From NCBI GenBank assembly GCA_945643635.1, contig CALZFC010000059.1, positions 2,004,501 through 2,068,500 of the forward strand: 64,000 nucleotides of DNA. Reading direction: 5' to 3'. Under the pieces are notes generated by a model. It was not told the DNA's origin, ran no database searches, and saw only the letters and a list, made by a program, of their open reading frames with translations. Shown here piece by piece: positions 11,011 to 23,300 of this stretch. Origin of the DNA: Allodiplogaster sudhausi (lineage: Eukaryota; Nematoda; Chromadorea; Rhabditida; Diplogasteridae). Positions within the stretch are counted from its first letter, which is position 1. Each line of letters begins with the position of its first letter. The position numbers and the translations under genes are program-made.

Positions 11011-13050
11011 ATGCACCCATTCGACGTCTGGTTCATCCTTGCGTGCGCCTATCTACCTCTTCTGCTCCTTCTCTACTCCGCCGAGTTCCTGACCATCTGC
11101 CGTAACTGGAAGACCGAGTTCCGCAGCCCCTTCTACAAGCTCTTCGTCTTTGGCGGCATTGTGGTGAGATTGCAGACTTTCGCAATAAATATCCGTACAT
11201 ACATTAAGTAATCCTAATTGTAAGCGATAAAAAACTTGTACATATAACTATTTTTCCAGGATCTCATCAAAGTGACCATAAATATAATTTCGTATCGACT
11301 CCCAGTTACACCGCTTGTCAACAAGTTTGTGCCTGGAAGCGTTCCGATCATAATCCTGTGCAGGTCAGCAAGGGTTTTAATACAAGAGCAAGGTTCCGAT
11401 TTCAAGAGACGTAGTCCGAAATAAGCTGCTTTTAATTCATCATATATCTTGTTAAATTTTATTTTATCTGTTGCCGATTTGTTTGCAGAATCACGTACTA
11501 CTTTACGGGCGTGCAGAGTTGTGTGAATACGGCTGTCGCTGCAAGCCGCTTCTTCGCCGTCGTTTATCCGCAGAAAGCCAAAGTTCAATTTTCAAACATT
11601 ATATAAATCCATAACTTATCATAACTTATTATCCCCTAAAAGATAGCCCTCACTCTCTACACGTGTTCAGTTCCAACATCGCTTCGTGATCGTGTCCATG
11701 TTCGCCTCGTGTCTCCTGCCTCTGACGACCTCATGGCCAGGGATGATTCGCGCCATCGACTTCAAGCCTCTGCCCGACCGCGGCTCCATAATATACTACG
11801 TCGCGTTCGGCCCGTCTACCTTGCCTGACGTCAGTAAATGAGACCTTTATTTCTTGTCATGTTGCTTGACAATCTGAAATACAGGAACACAAATGGAGAC
11901 GAGAGAAGACAGTGCTTATTAATTACACTAGTTGGGTCATCTTGTATACTTACTTTGCGATGGAGTATGCACCTTCGTAAGGGCAAAAGGAATAGTACAT
12001 ATATTTCAGAGAGTGTAATCTTCTTATGTGATGTCTTTCCTTATTAGATTGGCGCCTAATTAGAAGTCATGCTCTGGAATTTGACCGCAATCAATATACA
12101 TTCGTAGAACCTGGAGAATCTCTGCTCGTGGTTGCTGATCTCTCTGGCGATGCTGCTGAGCGCGGCGTTCTACGCGCGCACCGTATTCGTGATGCGTCGC
12201 TTGGAGCGCGGCGCGTCGCGGCTCGCGGAAGCGGAACGCCGCCTCGTCTACGTCGGCATCGGCCAATTCGTCGTCGACATCATCTTCTCCGTCGATCAGG
12301 CACGCAAACAAAGGGCAATAAGAACATCGAGTTGTCCAATTCAAACTTGGTAGTAGAACGTGACTATGCAAAAGAAAAAGCTCCCATGTTTTGCAGCGGA
12401 GTTTTTAGTGGCAATTTTTTGAGCGCTTCGATTTTCTTGATGGTGAAGACAAGAGATCTCGAATAGCAATAGTAATCAAGATTAAATCACATAAAAATAG
12501 CACTGCGATCGCGAAATTCTGGCAAAAGATATTACAGATGTATGTAAGATTGGTGGATATAGAGTGGAGGCACTTAGATGAAGTGGCAATTGATTACCTA
12601 ATTAATATACTATATTTACTGTAGTGTTCCAGCTGCTGAAAGGGCTGCTGACCGTGAGTGTCTTCGACATTCCTGCCCGATGCGCGACAGCCATCTTCGT
12701 CGTCGAGCTGCGCAGCTTCGCGCCCGCCATCTTCCTCGCTTGCGCAAGCAAACGGATCCGACAGGTCGAGGCATTCTCTCTGTTTCTCTCGTTCGCCCTT
12801 TCTCTCTTTCTTTTTCTCTTTTTCTCTTTCTATCTTCCCTATTTCTCTCCTTCTTTCTTTCTCAATTTTTCTGTTTCATTCTTTCTCCCTTTCTCTAACC
12901 AACTTTTTCTTTCCTTTCCTTTATTAATTTCCTTCTCTCTTTCTCTCCTTCACTCTTCTTGCCTCTTTTCAGAAGGTAGTGTTCCAGAACACTGTCAATA
13001 AACTGATCGGATCGCAGCCAGTTACAACTACTGCTGCTTCTCAAACTTGA
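11011..13050 (+). CDS. Serpentine chemoreceptor, Srg-type 7TM receptor
   Basis: Seven exons join in phase: 11011-11163, 11260-11363, 11489-11582, 11671-11829, 12108-12299, 12633-12764 and 12973-13050, giving about 303 residues, a usual length for nematode Srg-like receptors. TM1 is visible as WFILACAYLPLLLLLYSAEF. Next comes FRSPFYKLF, then an intracellular-loop region ending RFFAVVYPQ, a hallmark of this superfamily. Further hydrophobic helices follow (LISLAMLLSAAF, YVGIGQFVVDIIF). Such receptors are chemosensory GPCRs in neuronal cilia; the ligand cannot be inferred. The exon-5 donor appears to be GC (CAG followed by GCACGC); the only nearby GT would delete two codons. Start chosen at the first Met before TM1. 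The reading frame is intact throughout. Srv or another Srg-superfamily member is an alternative name. Confidence 0.78.
12765..12972. repeat. CT-rich intron (polypyrimidine tract)
   Basis: The last intron of the receptor gene is almost entirely C and T (TTTCTCTC-type words). Its 3' part marks the left edge of the 808-bp tandem duplication. Confidence 0.7.
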
Positions 13051-14462
13051 AAGGTATCAATTGACGTATTTATTATAAATTTAAAAAAAAACGATTTTGT
13101 TTGCTCGTACTATCCCTTCTTTTCGCTTACTCTATTTCCTTTTTCCTTTCTCTTTCTCTGTCTCCTTCTATGTTTTCTCCTTCTATTCATGTCAGGTTTC
13201 ATTCGTTGAATTTCTTGTTCTTTTTTAAATCAGGTTCTTTTCAGAACGTAATGTGTCGTAGCCCGCTCGTATACACAACTGATTCTGCCGCTTGGATGGC
13301 ACAAACAAAGTAAAAATATGCACATATGTATGTATCTAGAATCGACATTCGAACAATATTTGTTCCCTCAAAAATTAGCAAAACCAACAGGATCAATATT
13401 TCTTCTCTCTAGATGACAATTTTTTCATTGAGGACAAATTGAAATTTTCTATTACAATAGTTACCTCTACCTTTCATCTTTGTTGCTTCATTTTTGTCAA
13501 TAGTGTTCTAATAAAACCTTTCTGGAAAATTCAAACAATTAAGCGAAAGAAGAAACAGTTTAGACGGGGATATTCGATAGAATAATATGCAACTAGTTCG
13601 ATTTACATTTATTGGAACCAGAAACTGAATCCTGAATTCGCGCCGTTTGCTTGACTCCTTCTTTCTTTCTCAATTTTTCTGTTTCATTCTTTCTCCCTTT
13701 CTCTAACCAACTTTTTCTTTCCTTTCCTTTATTAATTTCCTTCTCTCTTTCTCTCCTTCACTCTTCTTGCCTCTTTTCAGAAGGTAGTGTTCCAGAACAC
13801 TGTCAATAAACTGATCGGATCGCAGCCAGTTACAACTACTGCTGCTTCTCAAACTTGAAAGGTATCAATTGACGTATTTATTATAAATTTAAAAAAAAAC
13901 GATTTTGTTTGCTCGTACTATCCCTTCTTTTCGCTTACTCTATTTCCTTTTTCCTTTCTCTTTCTCTGTCTCCTTCTATGTTTTCTCCTTCTATTCATGT
14001 CAGGTTTCATTCGTTGAATTTCTTGTTCTTTTTTAAATCAGGTTCTTTTCAGAACGTAATGTGTCGTAGCCCGCTCGTATACACAACTGATTCTGCCGCT
14101 TGGATGGCACAAACAAAGTAAAAATATGCACATATGTATGTATCTAGAATCGACATTCGAACAATATTTGTTCCCTCAAAAATTAGCAAAACCAACAGGA
14201 TCAATATTTCTTCTCTCTTGATGACAATTTTTTCATTGAGGACAAATTGAAATTTTCTATTACAATAGTTACCTCTACCTTTCATCTTTGTTGCTTCATT
14301 TTTGTCAATAGTGTTCTAATAAAACCTTTCTGGAAAATTCAAACAATTAAGCGAAAGAAGAAACAGTTTAGACGGGGATATTCGACAGAATAATATGCAA
14401 CTAGTTCGATTTACATTTATTGGAACCAGAAACTGAATCCTGAATTCGCGCCGTTTGCTTGA
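12847..14462 (+). repeat. 808-bp tandem duplication including the receptor's last exon
   Basis: Bases 12847-13654 and 13655-14462 are nearly identical, unit length 808 bp. The first copy joins the second at TTGCTTGACTCCTTC, where the second copy instead continues TTGCTTGACTCAAG. The unit contains the end of the CT-rich intron, the terminal receptor exon and about 600 bp downstream. Only isolated substitutions distinguish the copies, so the duplication is recent. Confidence 0.92.
13781..13858 (+). pseudogene. Duplicate terminal exon of the Srg receptor
   Basis: A second copy of the 26-codon last exon, with its CTTTTCAG acceptor and stop codon, lies 808 bp downstream of the first. It could be used as an alternative terminal exon with an identical product, but it is most likely redundant. 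Confidence 0.85.
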
Positions 14463-14804
14463 CTCAAGATTGAGTGACCAAATGATGAGAGGAGTGAATG
14501 CAGTCGTCAGGAACAATTCAGTATTTCTTTTCCGATTGCTCTGCGGAAGATCGGCCCTTTTAGGTGATATATTCAACAAATATATGGATGAAAACAAAAA
14601 TAAAATAATTTCTTGGTTGGATGAAGATCGATGGCTTTCAAGTTCTCTCCGCATGGTAAGGGATGCTGTTAAATTAACTCTAAACCCGCTCTTCAACCAA
14701 GTTGAGCTGCTGTATTTTCACTCTCCCTTGGCAGGAAGGATCACGGTCACACTATCCAATGAGAGCGTAGAGATGTGAGAGGGTTTGAGTATGAAACTGA
14801 CTGA
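14463..14804. other. Spacer before the Tc5-like element
   Basis: The sequence CACGGTCACACTATCCAATG at about 14741 belongs to a dispersed motif (GATAACGGTCACACTGGTCA-like) found again near 19987, 29020, 30110 and 32050, linked with receptor-gene fragments. No exon is seen. Confidence 0.45.
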
Positions 14805-15613
14805 CCAGGGAATGGTCAGAAACCCTAAATTCCAAAAATTCTGATATTTTGCATATGGATCGACCATCACATTGGATGGTCCGGAATGAAAAAATTAGGA
14901 CCCGAATCCCTCTAGGAAACTTTTTATTCACATTTAAAGAAGCGTAAAAATCTCATTCATCAATAAGATGCTCATGTTAACAACTGTTCCAACCATAAAA
15001 ATATGACCAAATGGCGCAGTAAGTAGCGCTTCAGGCCACAATTTTTCGGTCACAGGTTCAACACCCCTTGGGCACGATTTCTTTTGCTCGTTCTAAAATG
15101 CAATTCTAAAGAAATTGTTTTGCTGTGGGCTGTTTGTAGGAATGAATGCAAGTGTTTATGTATGTATGTAGTTCTATTTGAATACGAACTTTGCGAATTG
15201 CAAGATGCAAATAAAAAATTTTTGCCTTGGACTGTTTGTATGTATGTATGTATGTATGTGTATATGAAGAAACCCAAGTTAAAACCACATTCAGCACGAA
15301 CCGTTTTGTGATTTTATATAACAAGGCACTTTTAATATTGTAGAGTACTTTTCAGAATTTTCAAATAGCGTAAGAGGAAAGCGGGGAGCCAACAAGCAAA
15401 CGAATTCGCTTTTGGCGCTGCTCTTATTGGTGCAGCGCTTCCCTTATACCTCCTTTGAACGCTTATCTATTCGCATACTCTTTGCGAATTGCAAGGTACG
15501 AACTATTTGTTTTTTTCTTTGGGCTGTATGTATGTACGTATGTATGTATCAATGTTGGCCTATGTATCTATGTATTTTTGTATGCTTTGTTTACATTTTT
15601 TTCTTTTCCGATC

Positions 15614-15902
15614 ATGGATCATCGCCCGAATGTCATTATTGCGCTTCCGGCGAAACAGTTCGGTGTTGCCTTGTCCACGGATGACGCCACAGAAGCGGAG
15701 AGGAAGTTGGCATCAACTTTCGTAGAGCTACTAACTGACTATTCACTCGGAACTATTGATGTCGAAGTAGAAGAGGAAGTCAACGAGGAGTGGGAAAATG
15801 AAACAGGAGATTGGGATTGTGAAGACTTCGATGACCAACTCGTCACAACTGGTAAAGATGTCAAGGGTGTACGATTCGGAGACACTTGGGTCTCCATTGA
15901 AC

Positions 15903-15950
<48 letters not shown>

Positions 15951-17351
15951 CTTATTATTAATAAAAATCATGCTGATAATTTTAGGTAGACAAAGCAATT
16001 GCATTCTGTTTCAATGTTTCGTCGAAGGGGAGAAGGAGTCTGGCATCCATGACAAAGAAGGCATATCTCTCGCCTTCAAACTTACAGGAAGGACGGTACT
16101 GTTATTCTATCATAGGAGTTCGCCCTTTAGAACAACATTATCCATAGGTCGCGTTCGCGTAGAACGGAGATAGCAACTGAAAGCACTTGGTGCACGCCTG
16201 TTGGAGATTGTTCGTGAAAAGTTCAATGCAGGTTGAATCTTGGAATACACCTTCGCCGTATGATAATTATTTTTATAGGACTGTCTCTGCATGACCAGGA
16301 CCTTGGCCTGTTTGCCCGGAATCTTGCTCGGGAGGAATTTGACTTCGAAGACTGCCCCTTCCTGGCTTCACCTTCCTGGATTTCCCGTTGGAAGAAGTGC
16401 CATGGGATAGTCGGCCGGCGAGTCACAAGGTTCACGACTAAAAAGATCATAAGCGATGGGCCAGGACTGCTGAAGAAAGCGGATGACTTTCGCAAGGAGT
16501 TCAAGGCGGCGATGCAGTCCTACCCGCTCTCCGCAGTCTGCAATGCTGATCAAAGCGGCTTTATCAAGGAACAGACCCAGCCACGCACACTTGCATTCCG
16601 TGGCGAAAGGAAAATAGAGAGAGTTGTGCAGTCAGTCGCCGCTACTACCCATTCCTTTACCATCCTCCCCACAGTGTACGCCGACGGACACATGGGCAAA
16701 CGGCTATTCGTTGTTCTCTCCGAGCCGACGGGGTCTTTTCCAGCGAAGAAGAAGGTCTTCTCCGTTCCCAATCTCATCGTAACCTGCGGGCGAAGCCACA
16801 TCATGAGCAGATCGCACCTCGAGCAGTGGATTGAAGAGTGCCTCGCAAAGGAGCTGCCCCCAAATGCCCTAATTGCACTTGATTCATGGACCCTCTGGAA
16901 AAACCACAATCAGGTTCTGAACCATCTTCCGCCTTCCAAGGACCTCCGAATCATTACGATTCCAAGCGGGACAACTGGCATGGCTCAACCTCTGGACACA
17001 GGATTCAATCAGTACTTCAAGTCTTTCACAAAGAGACTCCACAACCACGTCCGCTCTCACAACATCAAGTGCAAACTGTCTGCCAGAGATTCGATGCTGA
17101 TGATGCTCTCGGCCACCTACTTTCAATTTTCTGTCCCCCGATTCGCCCACTTCATCGCCTATGCATTCTACTCGGCCGGCCTGCTGGACACGCGACCGCC
17201 CCCATACGAGACGCCAATCCAAGTCTGCTTCCCTCCTTCCCTTTCCGCTGTCTGCAAAGACTGCACCACTCTGGCCCTTCTAGTCTGCGCCAAGTGCGCT
17301 TCGCCTCTGTGCTTCCTCCACTTCTGTGAAACCACTGTACACATTTTTTGA
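15614..17351 (+). pseudogene. Tc5-family transposase, probably inactive
   Basis: Exon 1 is 15614-15904 (acidic N-terminus, start MDHRPNV), followed by an intron with a (TA)n tract. Exon 2 opens at 15986. A helix-turn-helix exon follows at 16174-16231 (QLKALGARLLEIVREKFNA), and the main exon is 16279-17351. The main exon begins with a Tc5-type DNA-binding region (HGIVGRRVTRF). It continues with a DDE-superfamily core with candidate acidic residues in NADQSG, ALDSW and QPLDTG. It ends in a cysteine-rich tail (CKDCTTLALLVCAKC) like the Tc5 C-terminal domain. Exon 2 runs into a stop at 16148, and the frame leading to the helix-turn-helix exon has TAG at 16171-16173. I found no phase-consistent splice joining them, so a lesion here is likely. 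The main domain is open throughout. Confidence 0.8.
15907..15950. repeat. (TA)n dinucleotide tract in transposase intron 1
   Basis: About 21 uninterrupted TA units directly after the exon-1 donor. Of low significance, but it may slip in assembly. Confidence 0.9.
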
Positions 17352-17867
17352 GTGCTGGCATCGTTTGTTGATTTGTTGTTTTGCCACCGTTTGTTGATTT
17401 CTATAACAATTTGTTCCCAAAGCAAATAAATTAAATGTTGTTTAAAATTGTTTTGCATACATACATACATAGACAAACAACCCAAGGGAAAAATTTTTCA
17501 TGCGATTGCAAAGTCCGCCTTCAAATCGATGAGCAGGAAAGTAGGTAAAAAGTACTCTACGACCTTTAAAATTGCAATTGCACAAAAGAAATCGTGCCCA
17601 AGTAGTGTTGAACCTGTGACCGAAAAATTGCGGGCGGAGGCGCTACTTACTGTGCCATCTGGTCATATTTTTATGGTTAGAACAGTTGTTAACGTGAGCA
17701 TCTTATTGATGAATGAGATTTTTACGCTTCTTTAAATGTGAATAAAAAGTTTCCTAGAGGGATTCGGGTCCTAATTTTTTCATTCCGGACCATCCAATGT
17801 GATGGTCGATCCATATGCAAAATATCAGAATTTTTGGAATTTAGGGTTTCTGACCATTCCCTGGTGA

Positions 17868-18580
17868 GATTAGTTGCGTCAGGAGATTGAAACCGATCAA
17901 CATATAACCGAGCTTGCTAGAAATCGCTTTAGCTTATGTTAATTTCCGCCGACTACACATTTCTAATTTCTCGTATTTCTTTCATGTCACTTCGCAAATT
18001 TAAGTCTCTGCCTCTAGGTGTATATTTCTTTTTCCAATCAACTGCTTGACAGCGATGTTGAACACGAGATCATAGATATCTTTCCATTACTCTCTGCTCC
18101 TTAAATAGCTCAATGTGATAAAAAACGTGTAACATGTGGAAATATTATATATTATCAGGAAATATGATGAAATCTTAAAAACGATCAGGGCCGTGTTTTG
18201 TGTCGAAAATGGATTTTTAGAAAATTTTACCCCAGATCAAAATTGAAGTGCGTCCAACGGGCTATCGAACGGTATCTTTGTGTTCGTCAAATTCGGAAAA
18301 TTAGCCGAGTTATGGTTCATCATATTTTGAAGGGTACTGTACTGTATCTCGAACGGAATTTTTCTGAAAAAATTAAAATGTACGGTATGTTGTAGAGGAC
18401 ATCGAGTTGTATAGGTGAGCCAATTTTCATAGACGAAATTGAAAAAAATTCCCCAGGGCAGCACCCAATAATGCCGTGCTCGAGTCTTATGGAGAGGCTG
18501 TCTTAAGGAGTAAAAACTAGATAAGCTGTTCCAACAATTATCTACATATCTTATTTTCTTTAAAGCCCTAATTCTTCCAG
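17868..18580. mobile_element. Spacer with a truncated TTAA-type element end (to 18502)
   Basis: At 18480-18502 the sequence GAGTCTTATGGAGAGGCTGT is followed by CTTAA (TTAA at 18503-18506). This is an end of the GACAGCCTCTCCATAAGAC family, whose opposite orientation occurs at 49849. Similarity between the two continues inward (CCAATTTTCATAGACGAAAT versus the complement near 49930). The other end of this copy was not found, so it is probably truncated around 18185. Confidence 0.55.
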
Positions 18581-18974
18581 ATTCTGATTCGCTTCGGAAT
18601 GGACCGTGGCTGATTCCGAAGACGGTGATTCCGTCGCGCGTCCCCGAGAACATCGCCGTCTTCGACTTCCAGCTCGAGCCGGCTGAACTCCGCGCCCTCC
18701 TCGCTCACCCCTACCGCCAGCGCTTCTTCGAGGCACCCTTGTATGGCTTTTTTTCTGATTTTTTTTCTTTTTTTAAAGAAGAATTGTCTAAAAACAAATA
18801 CTGTGTCTTTTCTTTAAAAATAACTGTATATGTAATTTTCTTTATTCATAAAAGATTTAGAATTTTCCGTTAGGGTTTCAGTTGTATTTTTAGAAAAAAA
18901 AAACAAGAAAGCTTATTCCCTTTCTTTTCAGCCTGATCGGCCATCCCGAGGATCCCTTTGTGAACGAACGCTAA
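18581..18974 (+). pseudogene. Aldo-keto reductase C-terminal remnant
   Basis: Two exons (18581-18740 and 18932-18974) encode the typical end of an aldo-keto reductase: IPKTVIPSRV, ENIAVFDFQL, RFFEAPL and GHPEDPFVNER before the stop. In functional members this region holds the NADPH-binding IPKS segment and the C-terminal helix. The start of the first exon reads ILIRFGMDRG in one frame and then needs a one-base shift to continue as LIPKTVIP, indicating a frameshift. No upstream (barrel) exons were found within the window. It is best read as a truncated, frameshifted remnant. Confidence 0.7.
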
Positions 18975-19547
18975 AGGAAGGACAAGAGAAACTCGAATCC
19001 CCCCTCCGCACCATTCAACAGCAAGCTCTTCTTTCCCCTGTCGTCTCGCCAGCACTTTCACCATCCTAAATTTTGTCCTCTTCCCACTATTCATAAATAT
19101 CTGTGAAATCGCGTCTCGTATGCTACTGTTTTTCTTTCCTTCGAGAGAACCGGCACGAGAGCCATTGCTTCCGCGATAGACTTTGGAAACGTCAAAAGGG
19201 TACTATTCAGTTACTCCTGCTCCAGTCGAAAATGTTTTATCAAAAACATTTTTTTTTCTAAATTCACTCCAGGGGGGTTTATTAACACGAGCAACACGAA
19301 TACAACAATCATTTTGCTTAATTTCGTAATTTATTTGCCTTCGCGTATAGGTCATTGAGATATATTCCGAACAGTTCGTTTTGTATTTGGCGATGGTATT
19401 GCCAAGCCACGATATTTCACAAGGTCAACAAAAGACAAATGCGAGCCTTCTGGGCTCTAAAATGACAGTATAACGTGATGTCAACTATATTCGTTTTCCC
19501 CGCATCAAGAAACCCCCAGTTGAGATTTACAAGCTCTTTGGAGGGAT

Positions 19548-19833
19548 CTCATCAAAGTTATCCTGAATATCATTTTGAATAGACTTCCAGTAAAGCCACT
19601 ATTTCAACAAGTTAGTGCATAAAATTACAAGCATTCAGATAGTAAAGAAAGGACCGAATACAAGATGCTTTGTATTTGTATATCTTGTAAACATGTATTT
19701 ATTCATTGCCATTTTGTATTTCAGAATTATGTGCAAGTTTACAATCGCTCAGAGATGTGTGAATGCGGATGTTGCTAAAAGCCGTTTCTTTACCGCACTT
19801 TATCCGCAGAAAATCAAAGTTCGAACTCATCAC
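19548..19833 (+). pseudogene. Decayed Srg receptor exons 2-3, fragment a
   Basis: The segment DLIKVILNIILNRLPVKPLF matches exon 2 of the intact receptor (DLIKVTINIISYRLPVTPLV) but hits a stop soon after. The segment after TTTCAG reads VNADVAKSRFFTALYPQK, matching VNTAVAASRFFAVVYPQK. It is followed at about 19960-20030 by the GATAACGGTCACACTGGTCA motif that also follows the other fragments. Part of a duplicated unit that includes the downstream peptide gene. Confidence 0.8.
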
Positions 19834-20343
19834 CAAAAGAAAGTTTATGAAATGTTCAGGGTTACTTCTTTATACTTACAGACTTCCAGTAACATGTTTT
19901 TAGTTTAAACTAAAATATTGTTGAACTTAAGGAAATTTTCTCTTCAACAATGTTGGGCAGCTGTTTCCTTTGGATGGAAAGATAACGGTCACACTGGTCA
20001 ATGAAAGAGAGAAAGCATAAGAGAGGGTTAGATAGAGAAACTGAGAATGGAGGCGTCAAGAGAGGGAAACAGTCATTTCAACGTACTTGGCGTGGTTCGT
20101 TTCCAAGATCCGTCCGTCACAATTTAAGCTTTCCTTTACTCTGTTTTCTCAAATGCTTCACATACGAGAGCAAGTTAGTAATTGCTTTAGCATATGTTAA
20201 TTTCTGTCGACCTCATTATTTTATGAATGAACTTTATTTCATCAAAGATAATTCGAACTGAGGATGTGGGAGCATTACAATCGTTGTTGGACATATAAAG
20301 GAAAGTAAGAGTCTCTGTCAAGTTCATCAGATGCAGAACTTGC

Positions 20344-23300
20344 CTAGCTAGAGGCATCTACGCAAGAGGGATCCTGAAAACAACGGACGGAACAATATAA
20401 ATGAATTCGAATATCGAGTGATTCGAAGATATTCATTGGTTGATTTTACAATAGTTAAGAGAGCCTCTCAGTAAGGCTCCAGTAGGCACTGCCCTAGATG
20501 CAAGATTGCGGATCCAAACATTGAGGATGTGATCAGACATTACCAAGGGCCTATCTATTAACTTTTTGGGAAAATTTTATTTTTATAAAAATTTTCTCTC
20601 CAGGAATACCTTAAAGTGTGTTAAAATTTTGAAAATTCATATCGGGCTTTAAAGTCAACATTTTTTGATATCCTTTTTTTCTTTCGATTTCTCGTCGAAT
20701 GCTTAATAAAAAGTGTGTTGGGACTTTCCTCAAAAAGTTTCATTTTAGTTATTTAATTTCGTCATGAATTTTTGTTTTCGCTCGTTGAGTACCTTAACCT
20801 CATTTGTGCGTGGGATTTTTGTTTCAGATTAAAGAGCATGAAAAACTGTATAACATATCTCAGAACCAAGGTCAACGTCTTTCCCCCAAGCCCCGAAAAA
20901 GTTACGAGAATAGGAGCAACTCTCGCCGGGACGATTGCGCAAAATGGCTACAACGGGCCAAATTTGAGACGCCCATTGAAGATAAACAGATTGTTCTATT
21001 CAGAAAGTTATTCTTTTCAATATTTGTCTGAGAAATTTTCACTCAAAGCGTGATTAATTGATAAAATCCGGAAAAATCAAATTTTCAAGCATTTTGGAAA
21101 ATGGATGAAAACCTATTTCATGAAGATTAATGCGCACGAGCTTACTGAAAACAATAGTTTAATAGTTATGTCTTGTAGAGCACAAAATTCTACACAATGT
21201 ATGTTCAAAGCAGATTGTTTTCACTTTCCATTTGCCCCGAAAAGGTGATTTCAAATGCGCCGTCCGAGCAAAAATTTGCTTCGGGTATTTTGTCTATAAA
21301 TGCGATAATTTTATTAATCGCTGTTTTCGTTCCAAATAACAAGGTATTTCGTGTTCCTGGTATCGAACAACATCTCTAGGCCAGATTGTGGACAATTTTT
21401 TTTTTTACTTTTGACTGCCTATTTTTCGCCATGAGAGACTTGATTGTGGAAGGAGAAGGACAAAAATTTGTATCGGGTGTTTTGTTTATAAACGCGAAAA
21501 ATATAAATGAGATTCAACATGTAAATTCGCTATTTATGAAAAGGTTTATCCTTCATTGTAATACTTAATAAAATTTAATTTCAGCAATGTTGCTAGTCGT
21601 TGTTCTGACCAGTTGCCTGACCATTCGCAGTGTCATACGGTAACTTGAATTGTCATCAACGGTCAAATATTTTCTTTTTTTGTCATGTTCATTCCTAAAT
21701 GTTTTTTTAATGATATCATTAACGTTTATTTTCTATTGTCATATTCAGAGATGTGTGATTGCCCAGTCAACACGGTGTGTAAGAAAGTCAGTGACTTCGA
21801 GTATGAGTGTGAATGCGCTGTTGGTTTCACCGGTGAAATGTGCATACCTGGTTCGTTTTATAGTATTCTGGCAATGACTACAGATCTCGTAAATATTAGT
21901 TCCAGAGTCCTCTGGCACTGCCTACTGGATGATCCTGGGCTTCATTCTGGCGCTGATGCTTATCTTGATCTTCTGCTACATGATCTACAGGAAGAAGCGA
22001 GACGTAAGTTGCCATCTGTGAATATAAGCTCCGAAAAGCGGATCATTCTCCTGTTTCGTAGTTGGATCGTTTTTTTCCTCGGAAAAGGATGAGTGTTATT
22101 TCTCTCATTTTGTTGAACGAACTCCCATTCTCACCATTGTTCTTCTGTGACCTGCGAAATAGCACCCCATAGTGAGAATAAGGACCCGGCACTTGAAATA
22201 GCGCATAATCGGTTTGATGATTACCCTTCTCTAATTGGCTCAGGGTGTACTAAACAGAAATGTCCATCATAAATGATTAGTGCCGAATGTAATAGGGGAA
22301 ATTTTTCTCTCGGCAAACTTTTATTCCAAAGAACTTCATTGAAATTTTCCAGCCGACAACGATTTTCAGGGCTACCGCCTTATCGATGTCTAGAAGTCAA
22401 ATGCTCTCTCGCCCTTGTGTCAGGCAAAAAGGTGCGAATTCGCGAGCAATTATGGCTTTATTAAGGTTACAACAATACTTTTACATCATAAATACTTATC
22501 ATTTTGCTTCACCCATGTAAATGACTTGTCGGACGTTATAAGTTATTTTTCTCTCTTTGGATATGTTCTCTACGGCATCAGTTACGAAATAAAGCCTTTG
22601 ATTCATCACACAATTAGTGCAGAAGAGAACAATTTCCGTCGTCAAGTGCATGAATTCTCTATAACGAACAATCCATGAATGCCAGATTTGGGCCGATTCT
22701 CCTTTTCTGCTTTCAATTGACTCATATGATACATAGCTGAAGAATTTGGAGCGGTTGCATCATATTTTTTTGCTGTGTACTGTCTTTCGAACTGTAAAGG
22801 ACTGATACATTTCTGGCATATACATTTAGTCAATAACTGCGAAGTGAACTGATGTTCACAAATAATACAGTCTTTTTGGATCTAATTGAAGGAGACGTCG
22901 TAAGTGAGAGAGAGAGTGAGAGATAGAGAGAGAGTTATCAAAATAATTCCTCATGTGGTCTATTTCGCTGGGCATCTGGTTCTTGTCCGATTTCAGGCTC
23001 GTGAGCCAGTTGGAGCTCATTGAATGCAATATCCCTGTTGATATCGAATTCGGTTTCAAACTGCGGATCAGTTCTGAAATGCTCCTCCTCGTCTCCTTCT
23101 TGAGAAAATAATTCTATGAGCGCTTCATCCGTCTCCGTTGATTCCGTTTGAACTGGAGGTTCCTGAATTGTCATGATGTTTCCATGTCTTTTTTAATCGA
23201 GTTATTCGAACCTTCTTCTGTTGTTGGGCTAGACGGGAGAACATGGATGCAATCTGACGATAGTTTAGTAACTCATGAGGGGCAAACATTAGTCTCCCTT

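Larger units (their letters stand above)
14805..17864 (+). mobile_element. Tc5-like DNA transposon with long terminal inverted repeats
   Basis: The outer ends are exact inverted copies beginning CCAGGGAATGGTCAGAAACC. They stay highly similar for about 350-450 bp (left about 14805-15258, right about 17455-17864). The element is flanked by a 3-bp duplication TGA (14802-14804 and 17865-17867), with C before the left copy and G after the right. The original target was therefore CTGAG, matching the CTNAG target and TNA duplication known for Tc4/Tc5. Length 3060 bp is close to Tc5. It contains a Tc5-type transposase gene. It appears to interrupt a region derived from receptor-gene flanks. Confidence 0.93.

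Noticed and set aside
12624..12927. Phe/Leu/Ser-rich frames
   Set aside because: They read from the receptor exon into the CT-rich intron; only 12633-12764 is coding.
16550..17222. Minus-strand frames inside the Tc5-like element
   Set aside because: They are shadows of the transposase exon on the other strand.
20772..21053. Frame of 93 codons repeated at 25374-25655 on the other strand
   Set aside because: It lies in the terminal inverted repeat of the transposon. Its conservation follows from arm identity, and it has no signal, domain or splice context.
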